This document shows, piece after piece, positions 26,195 to 34,704 of a DNA stretch of 43,190 nucleotides. The first letter of the stretch is position 1. Each line of letters starts with the position of its first letter. Under the pieces are notes generated by a model that searched no databases, had not been told where the DNA came from, and saw nothing but the letters and a program-made list of their open reading frames with translations. The stretch is from contig JAEKKH010000159.1 in NCBI GenBank assembly GCA_019510465.1, positions 1 through 43,190 on the forward strand. The letters run 5' to 3'. This DNA is from Burkholderiales bacterium (GTDB lineage: Bacteria > Pseudomonadota > Gammaproteobacteria > Burkholderiales > Burkholderiaceae_C). Position numbers and translations under genes: made by a program.

Positions 26195-28002
26195 GCTCTC
26201 GCGACACCCTCGATTTCCTGCTGTACGACTGGCTGAAGGTCGACGAGCTGACGGCGCGCGAGCGCTTCGCCGACCACTCGCGTGCCACCTTCGACGCGGT
26301 GCTCGACACCGTCGAACGCCTGGCGCGCGAGAAGTTCGCGCCGTTCAACCGCCTCGTCGACACCGAGGAGCCGCGTTTCGATGGCGAGCGCGTGCACCTG
26401 CCGCAGGCCACGCACGATGCGCTGCGCGCCTACGCGGACACCGGCATGATCGCCGCGTCGCAGGATGCGCAGATCGGCGGCATGCAACTTCCCTGCACCG
26501 TGGAGAAGGCCGCCAACGCCTTCATCTCGCAGGCCTGCATCGCGATGGGCGGGTACGTGATGCTGACGCACGGCAACGCGGCGCTGCTGATGGCGCACGG
26601 CACGCCGAGGCAGCAGGAAGTCTTCGCCGCGCGCGAGTTCGCCGGCGAGTGGTTCGGCACGATGTGCCTGAGCGAGCCGCAGGCCGGCTCGTCGCTGGGC
26701 GACATCGCCACCCGCGCGACGCCCGACGGCGCGGGCTTCGAATCCGACCCGCTGGGCCCGCGCTACAAGCTGGTGGGCAACAAGATGTGGATCTCGGCCG
26801 GCGAGCACGAGATCACGCCCAACATCGTGCACCTGGTGCTGGCCAAGATTCCCGGCCCGGACGGCAGGCTGCCGGCGGGCGTCAAGGGCATCTCGCTGTT
26901 CATCGTGCCCAAGCATCGCGTCGACGCCGACGGCCGCCTCGCGGGCGGGCGCAACGACGTCAGCCTGGCCGGCCTGAACCACAAGCTGGGCTACCGCGGC
27001 ACCACCAACACGCTGCTGAACTTCGGCGAGAAGGGCGGGGCGGTCGGCTACCTCGTGGGGCAGCCGGGCGACGGCCTGCGCTGCATGTTCCACATGATGA
27101 ACGAGGCGCGCATCGGCGTCGGCCTGGGCGCGACGATGCTGGGCGCCGCGGGCTACGAGGCGAGCCTCGCGTATGCGAAGCAGCGCACGCAGGGCCGCCC
27201 GATCGCGGCCGGCGGCAAGGATTCCGCGGCGCCGCCGGTGCGCCTCGTCGAGCACGCCGACATCCGCCGCATGCTGCTCGCCCAGAAGGCCTATGTCGAG
27301 GGCGGCATGGCCCTGGCGCTGTACTGCGCGCGGCTGGTCGACGAACAGCGCACCGGCAGCCCCGAGTCCGCGGCCGAGGCGGGCCTGCTGCTGGAGATGC
27401 TCACGCCGGTCGCCAAGAGCTGGCCCAGCGAATGGGCGCTGGAGGCTAACAGCCTGGCGATCCAGATCCACGGCGGCTACGGCTACACGCGCGACTTCCC
27501 GGTCGAACAGCACTGGCGCGACAACCGCCTCAACATGATCCACGAGGGCACGCACGGCATCCAGGCGCTCGACCTGCTGGGCCGCAAGGCCGTGATGCAG
27601 GGCGGCGCAGGCCTCAGGCTGCTGGCCCGTCGCATCGACGCGACGATCGCGCGCGCGCTGCCGCAGGCGCGTCACGCGACGCACGCGAACGCGCTCGCGC
27701 AGGCGCTGCAGCGCCTGGGCGCGGCCACGCGGTCGGCCTGGGCCACCGCCACGCCGGAAGACGCGCTCGCGAACGCGACGCCCTACCTGCAGGCCTTCGG
27801 CCATACGATGCTCGCATGGCTGTGGCTGGACATCGGTGCGGCCATCGTCGAGAGCGGCGCGGGCGATGCGACGGCCAACGTCGGCCGCCTCGCCGCGCTC
27901 GACTACTTCATGCGCTACGAGCTGCCCAAGACCGACGCCTGGCTGCGCGTCGTCGAATCGCGCGACCGCACCTGCCGCGACGTCCCCGAGGACGCCTTCT
28001 GA
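26191..28002 (+). CDS. Acyl-CoA dehydrogenase, long DmdC/FadE5-like type
   Basis: This 603-residue flavoprotein has an N-terminal helical domain and a beta domain with FGTMCLSEPQAGSSLGDIATRA and KMWISAGEHE. A C-terminal helical domain contains NEARIGVGLG and HGGYGYTRDFPVEQHWRD. The catalytic-base region NMIHEGTHGIQALDLLGRK places Glu at about residue 452. An extra C-terminal helical extension is typical of the 590-600-residue subgroup that includes DmdC and FadE5. It oxidises acyl-CoA to 2-enoyl-CoA using FAD, passing electrons to ETF. The start overlaps the thioesterase stop by 4 nt. The acyl substrate cannot be inferred. No irregularity is visible. Confidence 0.93.
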   Translation: MSSRDTLDFLLYDWLKVDELTARERFADHSRATFDAVLDTVERLAREKFAPFNRLVDTEEPRFDGERVHLPQATHDALRAYADTGMIAASQDAQIGGMQLPCTVEKAANAFISQACIAMGGYVMLTHGNAALLMAHGTPRQQEVFAAREFAGEWFGTMCLSEPQAGSSLGDIATRATPDGAGFESDPLGPRYKLVGNKMWISAGEHEITPNIVHLVLAKIPGPDGRLPAGVKGISLFIVPKHRVDADGRLAGGRNDVSLAGLNHKLGYRGTTNTLLNFGEKGGAVGYLVGQPGDGLRCMFHMMNEARIGVGLGATMLGAAGYEASLAYAKQRTQGRPIAAGGKDSAAPPVRLVEHADIRRMLLAQKAYVEGGMALALYCARLVDEQRTGSPESAAEAGLLLEMLTPVAKSWPSEWALEANSLAIQIHGGYGYTRDFPVEQHWRDNRLNMIHEGTHGIQALDLLGRKAVMQGGAGLRLLARRIDATIARALPQARHATHANALAQALQRLGAATRSAWATATPEDALANATPYLQAFGHTMLAWLWLDIGAAIVESGAGDATANVGRLAALDYFMRYELPKTDAWLRVVESRDRTCRDVPEDAF

Positions 28003-28021
28003 TTCCCTCGCCACGAAACCC

Positions 28022-28852
28022 ATGACCGCACCGTCCGCCATCCCCACCACCGCGTTCGCCGAGCGCCGCCGCATCCAGTCGCTGTTCGACCTGACGGGCC
28101 GCACGGCGCTCGTGACCGGCGGCTCGCGCGGCCTGGGCCTGCAGATCGCCGAGGCGCTCGGCGAGGCCGGCGCGCGCGTCGTCGTCAGCGCGCGCAAGGC
28201 GGGCGAGCTCGAGGCCGCCGTCGCGATGCTGGAACGGCGCGGCGTGCAGGCCGACTGGATCGCCGCCGATTCCAGCCAGCCCGCCCAGGTGCAGCGCCTG
28301 GCCGACGAGGCGGCGGCCAAGCTGGGCTCGATCGACATCCTCGTCAACAACGCGGGCGCCACCTGGGGCGCGCCGGCCGAGGATCACCCGCTCGACGCCT
28401 GGGACAAGGTGATGAACCTCAACGTCCGCTCGATCTTCCTGTTGTCGCAGGCGGTGGGCAAGGCCAGCATGATCCCGCGCAAGCGCGGCCGCATCATCAA
28501 CGTGGCCTCGATCGCGGGCCTGTCGGGCAACACCGGCGGCATGACCACCGTGGCCTACAACACGAGCAAGGCGGCGGTGCTGAACTTCACGCGCGCGCTG
28601 GCCGGCGAGTGGGGCGTGCACGGCATCAACGTCAACGCGCTGGCGCCGGGCTTCTTTCCCAGCAGGATGACCGCGGGCCTGCTCGCGCACGTCGGCGTCG
28701 ACAACCTGCGCGGCCACGCGCCGCTGCGCCGCCTCGGCGACGACGAGGACCTGAAGGGCGCGGCGCTGCTGCTGGCCAGCGACGCGGGCAAGCACATCAC
28801 CGGCCAGCTGATCGCCGTCGACGGCGGCGTCAGCGCCGTGCACGGGGCCTGA
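28022..28852 (+). CDS. SDR family oxidoreductase
   Basis: This 276-residue classical short-chain dehydrogenase has a Rossmann motif TGGSRGLG near 35-42, the structural NNAG motif (ILVNNAGATWG), an active-site Ser in NVASIAGLSG and Y-x3-K in TVAYNTSKAAVLNF. The C-terminal strand is GQLIAVDGGVSAVHG. It probably interconverts 3-hydroxy and 3-keto groups or a related alcohol with NAD(P). It follows the acyl-CoA dehydrogenase by 19 nt and is followed after 1 nt by a thioesterase, so it is part of the same operon. The substrate is unknown. Confidence 0.9.
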   Translation: MTAPSAIPTTAFAERRRIQSLFDLTGRTALVTGGSRGLGLQIAEALGEAGARVVVSARKAGELEAAVAMLERRGVQADWIAADSSQPAQVQRLADEAAAKLGSIDILVNNAGATWGAPAEDHPLDAWDKVMNLNVRSIFLLSQAVGKASMIPRKRGRIINVASIAGLSGNTGGMTTVAYNTSKAAVLNFTRALAGEWGVHGINVNALAPGFFPSRMTAGLLAHVGVDNLRGHAPLRRLGDDEDLKGAALLLASDAGKHITGQLIAVDGGVSAVHGA

Positions 28853-28853
28853 G

Positions 28854-29294
28854 ATGTCCGACGGCCGCACGCCGCTGAAGTTCGCCCTCGACATCCCGTT
28901 CGTCGAGACGCTGGGCATGCAGCTGTGGCGCTTCGACTCGGGCGTCGCCGAGATCAGCCTCGAGGTGCGTCCCGAGATGCTCAATTCATGGGCCGTCGCG
29001 CACGGAGGCGTCGTCATGACGCTGCTGGACGTGGTGATGGCGCACGCAGCGCGCAGCGTGCGCGACGACACCGACGTGCCCGGCATCGTCACCCTCGAGA
29101 TGAAGACCAGCTTCATGCGGCCCGCCACCGGCCGGCTGGTCGCCTGGGGCCACCTGCTGCACGGCACCCAGGGCACCGCGTTCTGCGAAGGCAGCGTGCG
29201 CGACGCCGGAGGTGCGCTGTGCGCCCACGCCACGGGCACCTTCAAGTTCCTGCGCAAGTTGAAGCGCGGCGCCGAGCTGGACGCCGCTTCCTGA
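28854..29294 (+). CDS. PaaI-family hotdog thioesterase (second copy)
   Basis: This 146-residue protein has NSWAVAHGGVVMTLLDVVMAHA as the catalytic hotdog helix with HGG and Asp, and VTLEMKTSFMRPATGRL on the central strands. It hydrolyses acyl-CoA esters. The start lies one base after the SDR stop, implying tight coupling. It differs clearly in sequence from the thioesterase at 25775, so it is not a recent duplication, and probably covers another acyl chain. Confidence 0.88.
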   Translation: MSDGRTPLKFALDIPFVETLGMQLWRFDSGVAEISLEVRPEMLNSWAVAHGGVVMTLLDVVMAHAARSVRDDTDVPGIVTLEMKTSFMRPATGRLVAWGHLLHGTQGTAFCEGSVRDAGGALCAHATGTFKFLRKLKRGAELDAAS

Positions 29295-29352
29295 ACAACC
29301 ACCGGTCGGCGCATACCCCATGCCGTACCGACACCACCACGGAGACTCCACC

Positions 29353-30372
29353 ATGTCCACCATCAATCGCCAGATCCTCCTCGCATCGCGTCCCGCCGGC
29401 GAGCCCGTCGCCGAGAACTTAAGGCTCGTCGAGACGCCGCTCGCGCCGCTGGCGGACGGCCAGGTGCTGGTGCGCCATCACTTCCTGAGCCTCGACCCGT
29501 ACATGCGCGGCCGCATGAGCGACGCCAAGAGCTACGCCGCGCCGCAGCCGCTGGACGAGGTGATGATCGGCGGCACGGCCGGCGAGGTCGTGGAATCGAG
29601 GAACCCGAATTTCAAGGCCGGCGACAAGGTCGTGGGCATGGGCGGCTGGCAGGAATATGCCGTCGTCGATGCCGGCCAGCGCGGGGTGCTGCAGAAGGTC
29701 GACACGACCCATGTGCCGCTGTCGGCCTACCTCGGCGCGGTGGGCATGCCCGGCGTCACGGGCTGGTACGGCCTCGTCAGGATCATCGCGCCGAAGGCGG
29801 GCGAGACGGTGGTGGTCAGCTCGGCGGCCGGCGCGGTCGGCGGCGCGGTCGGCCAGCTCGCGAAGGCGCGCGGCTGCCGCGTCGTGGGCATCGCCGGCGG
29901 GCCGGACAAGTGCCGCATGGTCAAGGAGGAGCTCGGCTTCGACGAGTGCCTCGACTACCGCCCGTACCCGGACGTGAAGTCGATGAGCGGCGCGCTGAAG
30001 GCGGCCTGCCCGGACGGCATCGACGGCTATTTCGAGAACGTCGGCGGCCACCTGCTGGACGCCGTGATGCTGCGCGCCAACGCGTTCGCGCGCATCGCCA
30101 TGTGCGGGATGATCGCCGGCTACAACGGCGAGCCGATCCCGATGACGATGCCGCAGCTGATCCTCGTCAACCGCATGAAGATCGAGGGCTTCATCGTCAG
30201 CGAGCACATGGAGGCCTGGCCCGAGGCGCTGAAGGAACTCGGCACGCTGGTGGCCGGCGGCAAGCTGAAGTACAAGGAATCGGTCGCGCAGGGCCTGCAG
30301 AACGCGCCCGAGGCGTTCTTCGGCCTCCTCAAGGGCAGGAACCAGGGCAAGCAGCTGGTAAAACTCGTCTGA
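29353..30372 (+). CDS. NADP-dependent MDR-family reductase (CurA / leukotriene B4 dehydrogenase type)
   Basis: This 339-residue zinc-independent medium-chain reductase has an N-terminal segment ILLASRPAGEPVAENLRLVE and LSLDPYMRGRMSD, both typical of the CurA/prostaglandin reductase group. The nucleotide site is VVVSSAAGAVGGAVGQLAK, and the family marker DGIDGYFENVGGHLLDAV is present. The zinc-binding Cys/His of alcohol dehydrogenases are absent, as expected. It reduces activated C=C bonds of enones or enoyl compounds with NADPH. GGAG precedes the ATG. A quinone- or enone-detoxifying side role is equally possible. Confidence 0.92.
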   Translation: MSTINRQILLASRPAGEPVAENLRLVETPLAPLADGQVLVRHHFLSLDPYMRGRMSDAKSYAAPQPLDEVMIGGTAGEVVESRNPNFKAGDKVVGMGGWQEYAVVDAGQRGVLQKVDTTHVPLSAYLGAVGMPGVTGWYGLVRIIAPKAGETVVVSSAAGAVGGAVGQLAKARGCRVVGIAGGPDKCRMVKEELGFDECLDYRPYPDVKSMSGALKAACPDGIDGYFENVGGHLLDAVMLRANAFARIAMCGMIAGYNGEPIPMTMPQLILVNRMKIEGFIVSEHMEAWPEALKELGTLVAGGKLKYKESVAQGLQNAPEAFFGLLKGRNQGKQLVKLV

Positions 30373-30395
30373 GACGAACCAACCGGACGAAAGCG

Positions 30396-30848
30396 ATGCT
30401 GACCTGGCAATGGACCCGCTTCGAGGGCCTGAGCGGCGACGACGTATACGACATGCTGGCACTGCGCGCGCGCATCTTCGTGCTGGAGCAGAGCTGCGCC
30501 TACCTCGATCCGGACGGCCTCGACCGCCAGTCGTGGCACCTGCTGGGGCGCGGCGCGGACCAGGCCCTGCTCGCGTACGTGCGCGTGTGCGACCCCGGCG
30601 TGAAGTTCGACCCGCCGTCGATCGGCCGCGTGGTCGTCGACGCGTCGCAGCGCGGCACCGGCCTGGGCCACGTGCTGATCGCCGAGGCGCTGCGCCGCTG
30701 CGACGCGACCTGGCCCGGCCAGCCCAACCGCATCGGCGCCCAGGCCCACCTGCAGGCGTTCTACGGCCGCCACGGCTACGCGCCGGTCGGCGGGACGTAC
30801 ATGGAGGACGACATCCTCCACATCGACATGGAGCGACCCGCATCATGA
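30396..30848 (+). CDS. elaA: GNAT N-acetyltransferase, ElaA family
   Basis: This 150-residue protein matches ElaA in length and pattern: an N-terminal WTRFEGLSGDDVYDMLALRA and RIFVLEQSCAYLDPDGLD, a central acetyl-CoA loop VVDASQRGTGLGHVLIAEAL (a variant Q/R-x-x-G-x-G) and QAHLQAFYGRHGY near the end. It transfers an acetyl group from acetyl-CoA to an unknown amine. Its stop overlaps the next ATG by 4 nt, so it is coupled to the AidB-like dehydrogenase, an odd partner with no obvious metabolic link. Confidence 0.88.
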   Translation: MLTWQWTRFEGLSGDDVYDMLALRARIFVLEQSCAYLDPDGLDRQSWHLLGRGADQALLAYVRVCDPGVKFDPPSIGRVVVDASQRGTGLGHVLIAEALRRCDATWPGQPNRIGAQAHLQAFYGRHGYAPVGGTYMEDDILHIDMERPAS

Positions 30849-32521
30849 CGGTCCAGATGCCGCACGGCGCCACGCACGCCGTGCTGAACCAGGTGCCTCC
30901 GTACGAGGACGTCAACCTCTTCGAGGCGAACGCCGCGCTGCGCGACGCGGTCGGGTTCAACCAGCCGACGCTGGCGACCGAGGGGCTCTCGGCGCTGGGC
31001 AAGGTGGCCGGCAGCGCCGGCATGCAGCGCCATGCGCGGCTCGCGAACCTGCATCCGCCGGTGCTGCACGCGCACGACCGTTTCGGCCATCGCATCGACG
31101 AGGTCGAGTTCCATCCCAGCTACCACGTGCTGCTGGGCGCGGCGCTGCATCAGGGGCTGCACGGCTCGCCCTGGGCCGCCGGCGGCCCGAGCCACGTCGA
31201 GCGCGCGGCCGGCTTCATGCTGTTCACCGAGCTCGAGCCCTCGGTGCTGTGCCCGGTGTCGATGACCTACGCGGTGGCGCCCGCGCTGCGCGCCAACGCG
31301 GCGCTGCAGCAGGCGTTCTCGGGCCTGCTCGCCAGCCCGCGCTACGACGCCCGGTTCCAGCTCGCCACGACGAAGACGGCGATGACGATGGGCATGGGCA
31401 TGACGGAGAAGCAGGGCGGCTCCGACGTGCGCGCGAACACGACGCAGGCCTGGCGCGACGGCGAGGACGCCTGGGGCGAGCGCTATCGCCTCGTCGGCCA
31501 CAAGTGGTTCATGTCGGCGCCGATGAGCGACGCCTTCCTGGTCGTCGCGCAGACGGCCGCCGGCCCGACCTGCTTCTTCCTGCCGCGCTGGCTGCCGGAC
31601 GGCACGCTCAACGCGGTGCGCATCCAGCGCCTGAAGGACAAGCTGGGCAACAAGGCCAACGCGAGCTCGGAGGTCGAGTTCGTCGACGCGTTCGCGTGGC
31701 GCGTGGGCGAGGAGGGCCGCGGCCTGCCGCAGATCCTCGCGATGGGCGCGTTGACGCGCCTGGATTGCGCGCTCGGCACCGCCGGCCTGATGCGGGGGGC
31801 GGTATCGCTCGCGCTGCACCACGCCACCCACCGCATGGCCTTCGGCAAGCGACTCGTCGACCACGCGCTGATGCGCAACGTGCTGGCCGACCTGGCGCTC
31901 GAGAGCGAGGCCTCGACCGCGCTCGCGCTGCGCCTGGCGCGCGCCGTCGATGGCAGCGAGGACGCCTCGGTGCCGGCCGCCGGGCGCGAGCACGAGGCGC
32001 TGATGCGGCGCCTGCTGACGCCCGCGGCCAAGTACTGGGTCTGCAAGCGCGGCAGCCACCTCGCGCAGGAAGCGATGGAGTGCCTGGGCGGCAACGGCTA
32101 CGTCGAGGAGCACGGCGAAGGCGTGATGGCGCGCATCTACCGCGAGATGCCGCTGAACTCCATCTGGGAAGGCGCCGGCAACATCATGGCGCTGGACCTG
32201 CTGCGCGCGCTGCGCTCGGGGCCGATCGCCGAGGCGCTGGCCCACGAGACGCGCGGCGCCAAGGGCGCGCACCCGATGCTCGATCGCGCGACGCAGCGGC
32301 TGCTGGCGCGCGTGCAGAACGGTGTCGACGAGATCGACGCGCGCCGCTTCGCGCGCGACCTGGCGCTCGTCACCCAGGGCGCGCTGCTGGCGCAGACGGC
32401 CCCCGCCCCGGTGTTCTCCGCGTTCTGCGAAAGCCGCCTCGACGGCGCCCCCGACGCGTTCGGCCAGCTCGGCGCATCCACCGATTTCGATGCCATCCTG
32501 CGCCGCGCCGCGGCGCACTGA
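30845..32521 (+). CDS. AidB-like acyl-CoA dehydrogenase
   Basis: This 558-residue flavoprotein fits the AidB/isovaleryl-CoA-dehydrogenase-like family. It has an N-terminal region with QVPPYEDVNLFEANAALRDA, the flavin-binding TMGMGMTEKQGGSDVRANTT, HKWFMSAPMSDAFLVVAQT and the C-terminal AMECLGGNGYVEEHGEG and LNSIWEGAGNIMALDLLRAL. E. coli AidB belongs to the adaptive response to alkylation damage, but many homologues sit in fatty-acid operons. No ada or alk genes are present here, so a metabolic dehydrogenase of an unusual acyl-CoA is more likely. It is coupled to elaA by an ATGA overlap and followed 30 nt later by an SDR gene. Confidence 0.92.
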   Translation: MTVQMPHGATHAVLNQVPPYEDVNLFEANAALRDAVGFNQPTLATEGLSALGKVAGSAGMQRHARLANLHPPVLHAHDRFGHRIDEVEFHPSYHVLLGAALHQGLHGSPWAAGGPSHVERAAGFMLFTELEPSVLCPVSMTYAVAPALRANAALQQAFSGLLASPRYDARFQLATTKTAMTMGMGMTEKQGGSDVRANTTQAWRDGEDAWGERYRLVGHKWFMSAPMSDAFLVVAQTAAGPTCFFLPRWLPDGTLNAVRIQRLKDKLGNKANASSEVEFVDAFAWRVGEEGRGLPQILAMGALTRLDCALGTAGLMRGAVSLALHHATHRMAFGKRLVDHALMRNVLADLALESEASTALALRLARAVDGSEDASVPAAGREHEALMRRLLTPAAKYWVCKRGSHLAQEAMECLGGNGYVEEHGEGVMARIYREMPLNSIWEGAGNIMALDLLRALRSGPIAEALAHETRGAKGAHPMLDRATQRLLARVQNGVDEIDARRFARDLALVTQGALLAQTAPAPVFSAFCESRLDGAPDAFGQLGASTDFDAILRRAAAH

Positions 32522-32551
32522 GCCTCCCTCAACGAGACCACGAGACATCCC

Positions 32552-33463
32552 ATGACCACCCACACCTGGCAGGGCCGCACGGCCGTCATCACCGGCGCGG
32601 CGTCCGGCTTCGGCCTGGAGACCGCGCTGCTGGCGGCGCGCCAGGGCATGAACGTCGTGATGGCCGACGTGATGATGGAGGCGCTCGGCGAGGCCGTCTC
32701 CCAGGTGCAGGCGCTCGGCGCGCCGGTGCTGTCGCTGCGCTGCGACGTGCGCCACGCCGCCGACATCGAGGCGATGGGCGCAGCCACGCTGGCGCGCTTC
32801 GGTGCGCCGCACCTGGTGTTCAACAACGCGGGCGTCGGCGCCGGCGGCCTCATCTGGGAGCACACCGCGCGCGACTGGGACTGGGTGATGGGCGTCAACG
32901 TGATGGGCGTCGCGCACGGCGTGCGCGTGTTCACGCCGATGATGCTGGCCGCCGAGAAGGCCGACCCCGGCTACTCGGGCCACATCGTCAACACCGCGTC
33001 GATGGCCGGTCTCGTCAACATGCCCAACATGGGGGTCTACAACGTCAGCAAGCACGCGGTCGTCGCGCTCAGCGAGACGCTTTACCAGGACCTCAGGCTC
33101 GTGAGCGACCGGGTGCACGCCCACGTGCTGTGCCCGTATTTCGTGCCCACCGGCATCGCGCACAGCGAGCGCGCGCGCCCGCAGGACGCGCAGGAACAGG
33201 GCCGCAAGGCGACCGCCAGCCAGCGCGTCGCCCAGGGCCTGATCGAGAAGGCCGTCGCCAGCGGCCGCGTCACGGCCGCCGACGTGGCGCAATTCGTGTT
33301 CGACGCGCTCGAGGCCGACCGCTTCTACATCTACAGCCACCCGAAGGCGCTGGCGCCGGTGACGACGCGGGCCCAGGAGATCGTCTCGGCGACGAATCCG
33401 TCGGATCCCTATCGCGACCGCCCGGAACTGGGCCAGCAGCTGCGCGCGGCACTGCGGCGCTGA
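32552..33463 (+). CDS. SDR family oxidoreductase
   Basis: This 303-residue short-chain dehydrogenase has TGAASGFG near the N-terminus, VFNNAGVGAGG, Ser in NTASMAGLVN and Y-x3-K in GVYNVSKHAVVALSE. It differs from the SDR at 28022 by a longer C-terminal region (FYIYSHPKALAPVTTRAQEI) typical of the subgroup annotated as SDR NAD(P)-dependent oxidoreductases next to acyl-CoA genes. It is the last gene of the acyl-CoA block. No terminator hairpin with a T-run is visible in the following 60 nt. Confidence 0.9.
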   Translation: MTTHTWQGRTAVITGAASGFGLETALLAARQGMNVVMADVMMEALGEAVSQVQALGAPVLSLRCDVRHAADIEAMGAATLARFGAPHLVFNNAGVGAGGLIWEHTARDWDWVMGVNVMGVAHGVRVFTPMMLAAEKADPGYSGHIVNTASMAGLVNMPNMGVYNVSKHAVVALSETLYQDLRLVSDRVHAHVLCPYFVPTGIAHSERARPQDAQEQGRKATASQRVAQGLIEKAVASGRVTAADVAQFVFDALEADRFYIYSHPKALAPVTTRAQEIVSATNPSDPYRDRPELGQQLRAALRR

Positions 33464-33521
33464 CGCCGCTTTCAGGGTTCCTCCCGAGCGAAGCATCGCC
33501 AGAACGCGCGTCCGCCTCATG

Positions 33522-33692
33522 TATCATGTCGGGGTAGGCAATACATAAGACCATCGTCCAGAAGGACTCCACCGGCTGCCGTCGTGTGAACGGCGTTTCG
33601 GCCAGGTCGAACTCTCCAGTTTGATTTTCTTGCGTAGTACCTGCCCTGCGTTGGCATGTGCTGCGCATGATCTTGAAATTAGGATTTAGAGA
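33522..33692 (+). promoter_or_regulatory. Cold-shock-type promoter and long 5' leader
   Basis: A TATCAT box (33522-33527) is followed by about 160 nt of AT-richer DNA than anywhere nearby. It includes TTGATTTTCTTGCGTAGTAC and ends GAAATTAGGATTTAGAGA just before an ATG. This is the layout of a cspA-type gene, whose long leader RNA usually gives temperature-dependent translation. The leader is intact although the protein gene is not. Confidence 0.45.
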
Positions 33693-33767
33693 ATGACGAC
33701 CGAAACCGGTGTTGTGAAGTGGTTCAATGATGGCAAGGGTCCCACCGCGAAGCAGGATCCGGCATGA
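33693..33767 (+). pseudogene. Truncated cold-shock protein gene (first 16 codons remain)
   Basis: The ORF begins MTTETGVVKWFNDGKG, the signature N-terminus of CspA-family proteins (about 67 residues; normally followed by FGFI and the RNA-binding strands). After codon 16 the sequence departs to PTAKQDPA and stops. Both RNP motifs (KGFGFI, VFVHF) are missing, so no functional cold-shock domain is made. A ribosome site AGGATTTAGAGA precedes the ATG. The stop overlaps the start of the next ORF (ATGA), so the relic could now act as a translated leader for it. An internal deletion of about 150 bp or more, or an assembly error, would explain it. Confidence 0.75.
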
Positions 33768-34021
33768 AGCCGCCCAAGGCGCTGCCGATCACCGCCGCCG
33801 ACAAGCAGGAGGCGGCGCGCAAGGAACGTCTGCGCCTGGCCCTGCCGGCTGCCGTGGAGCTTCTGCGCACACGGCAGGCCGGCCTGATCTCCGCCGCGGA
33901 GATCGAGGAATTCGTGGCCCTGAACTGGCTGGAATGGCATGGCGGCACGCTCAAGCTGACCGTCACCGGCGCCAACGTCTGCTCCCAGGGCAAGGTCAGT
34001 TCGACCGCCTCCCGCGGTTGA
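33764..34021 (+). CDS. Small conserved-looking hypothetical protein
   Basis: This 85-residue protein is basic and helical at the N-terminus (TAADKQEAARKERLRLALPA) and continues AVELLRTRQAGLISAAEIEEFVALNWLEWHGGTLKLTVTGANVCSQ. The mix of charged helix and short amphipathic strands looks like a genuine protein; the last ten residues after CSQ are low complexity and could be an aberrant extension. I do not recognise a family. It begins inside the stop of the truncated cold-shock ORF and probably uses the cold-shock leader for expression. AGGAT lies eight bases upstream of the ATG. Confidence 0.65.
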   Translation: MKPPKALPITAADKQEAARKERLRLALPAAVELLRTRQAGLISAAEIEEFVALNWLEWHGGTLKLTVTGANVCSQGKVSSTASRG

Positions 34022-34361
34022 AAGCGTGGGGCGCCCGCCACAGGGCGCCACGATGCCGGGTTTCCGGCGACACGACGAAACGCCCGGGATAGCCGTAAAA
34101 TAAATGGTTGTGTCCGTTGCGGCACGTACGCGGCTTGCCCCGGCGGGAGAGCCGCGGACCGACGGCGGTCACACCCCAGGTTCCCAAGGCGCCGATCGCG
34201 GCAACGCGATCCGTGCCCGCGCCATGCGCTCCGCACCGGCCACCCCGGCATGCACGAGCGGCAAGGTGCAATGTCATCTTCGAAGGCCATTCCCGCTTCG
34301 CGGCCAACCTCCTCGCGTGGCACGGTGGTCTTCCATCGCAGAAATTTCAGGAGCGTTTTCA
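34022..34361. other. 340-bp gap upstream of infA
   Basis: No gene is seen. It contains a hairpin at 34030-34049 and a TAAAAT box at 34096-34101 (GTAAAATAAATGG) as the best -10 candidate, giving a leader of about 255 nt for infA. The leader ends TTTCAGGAGCG before the start. Confidence 0.45.
34030..34049 (+). terminator. Hairpin after the 85-residue ORF (weak terminator candidate)
   Basis: GGCGCCC (34030-34036) pairs perfectly with GGGCGCC (34043-34049) over a 6-nt loop, 9 nt after the stop. No T-run follows, so termination, if any, would be Rho-dependent or pausing. Confidence 0.3.
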
Positions 34362-34604
34362 ATGGCGAAAGAAGAACTGATTGAAATGCACGGGGTGGTC
34401 GAGGACGTGCTGCCGGACTCGCGCTACCGCGTGAAGCTGGACAACGGCCACGAGCTGGTCGCCTACACGTCCGGCAAGATGCGCAAGCACCACATCCGCA
34501 TCCTGGCGGGCGACAAGGTGTCGCTCGAGCTGTCGCCCTACGACCTGACCAAGGGCCGCATCACCTTCCGCCACATCGAGCGCCGCGGCCCCGGACCGGC
34601 CTGA
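34362..34604 (+). CDS. infA: Translation initiation factor IF-1 (second, betaproteobacterial type)
   Basis: This 80-residue S1/OB-fold protein starts [20 protein letters not shown] and contains [40 protein letters not shown] and [11 protein letters not shown]. It binds the ribosomal A site during initiation. It has the pattern of the stand-alone infA of Burkholderiales, not the copy within the ribosomal-protein operon, and carries a short extra tail RRGPGPA beyond the usual 72 residues. CAGGAG lies upstream of the ATG. It is monocistronic, ending at a strong terminator. In this order it often lies close to a cold-shock gene, and here that gene is a relic. Confidence 0.95.
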   Translation: MAKEELIEMHGVVEDVLPDSRYRVKLDNGHELVAYTSGKMRKHHIRILAGDKVSLELSPYDLTKGRITFRHIERRGPGPA

Positions 34605-34649
34605 GCGCGAACCGGCCGGGCGGCCGTCCCGGTCCGACACGCCCACGAG

Positions 34650-34681
34650 AAAGCCCGCAGGCTCGCGCCGCGGGCTTTTTT
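34650..34681 (+). terminator. Rho-independent terminator of infA
   Basis: AAAGCCCGC (34650-34658) pairs with GCGGGCTTT (34670-34678), followed by further T residues, 45 nt after the infA stop. Confidence 0.9.
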
Positions 34682-34704
34682 GCATCCGGGCGGGCGAATG
34701 GAGC

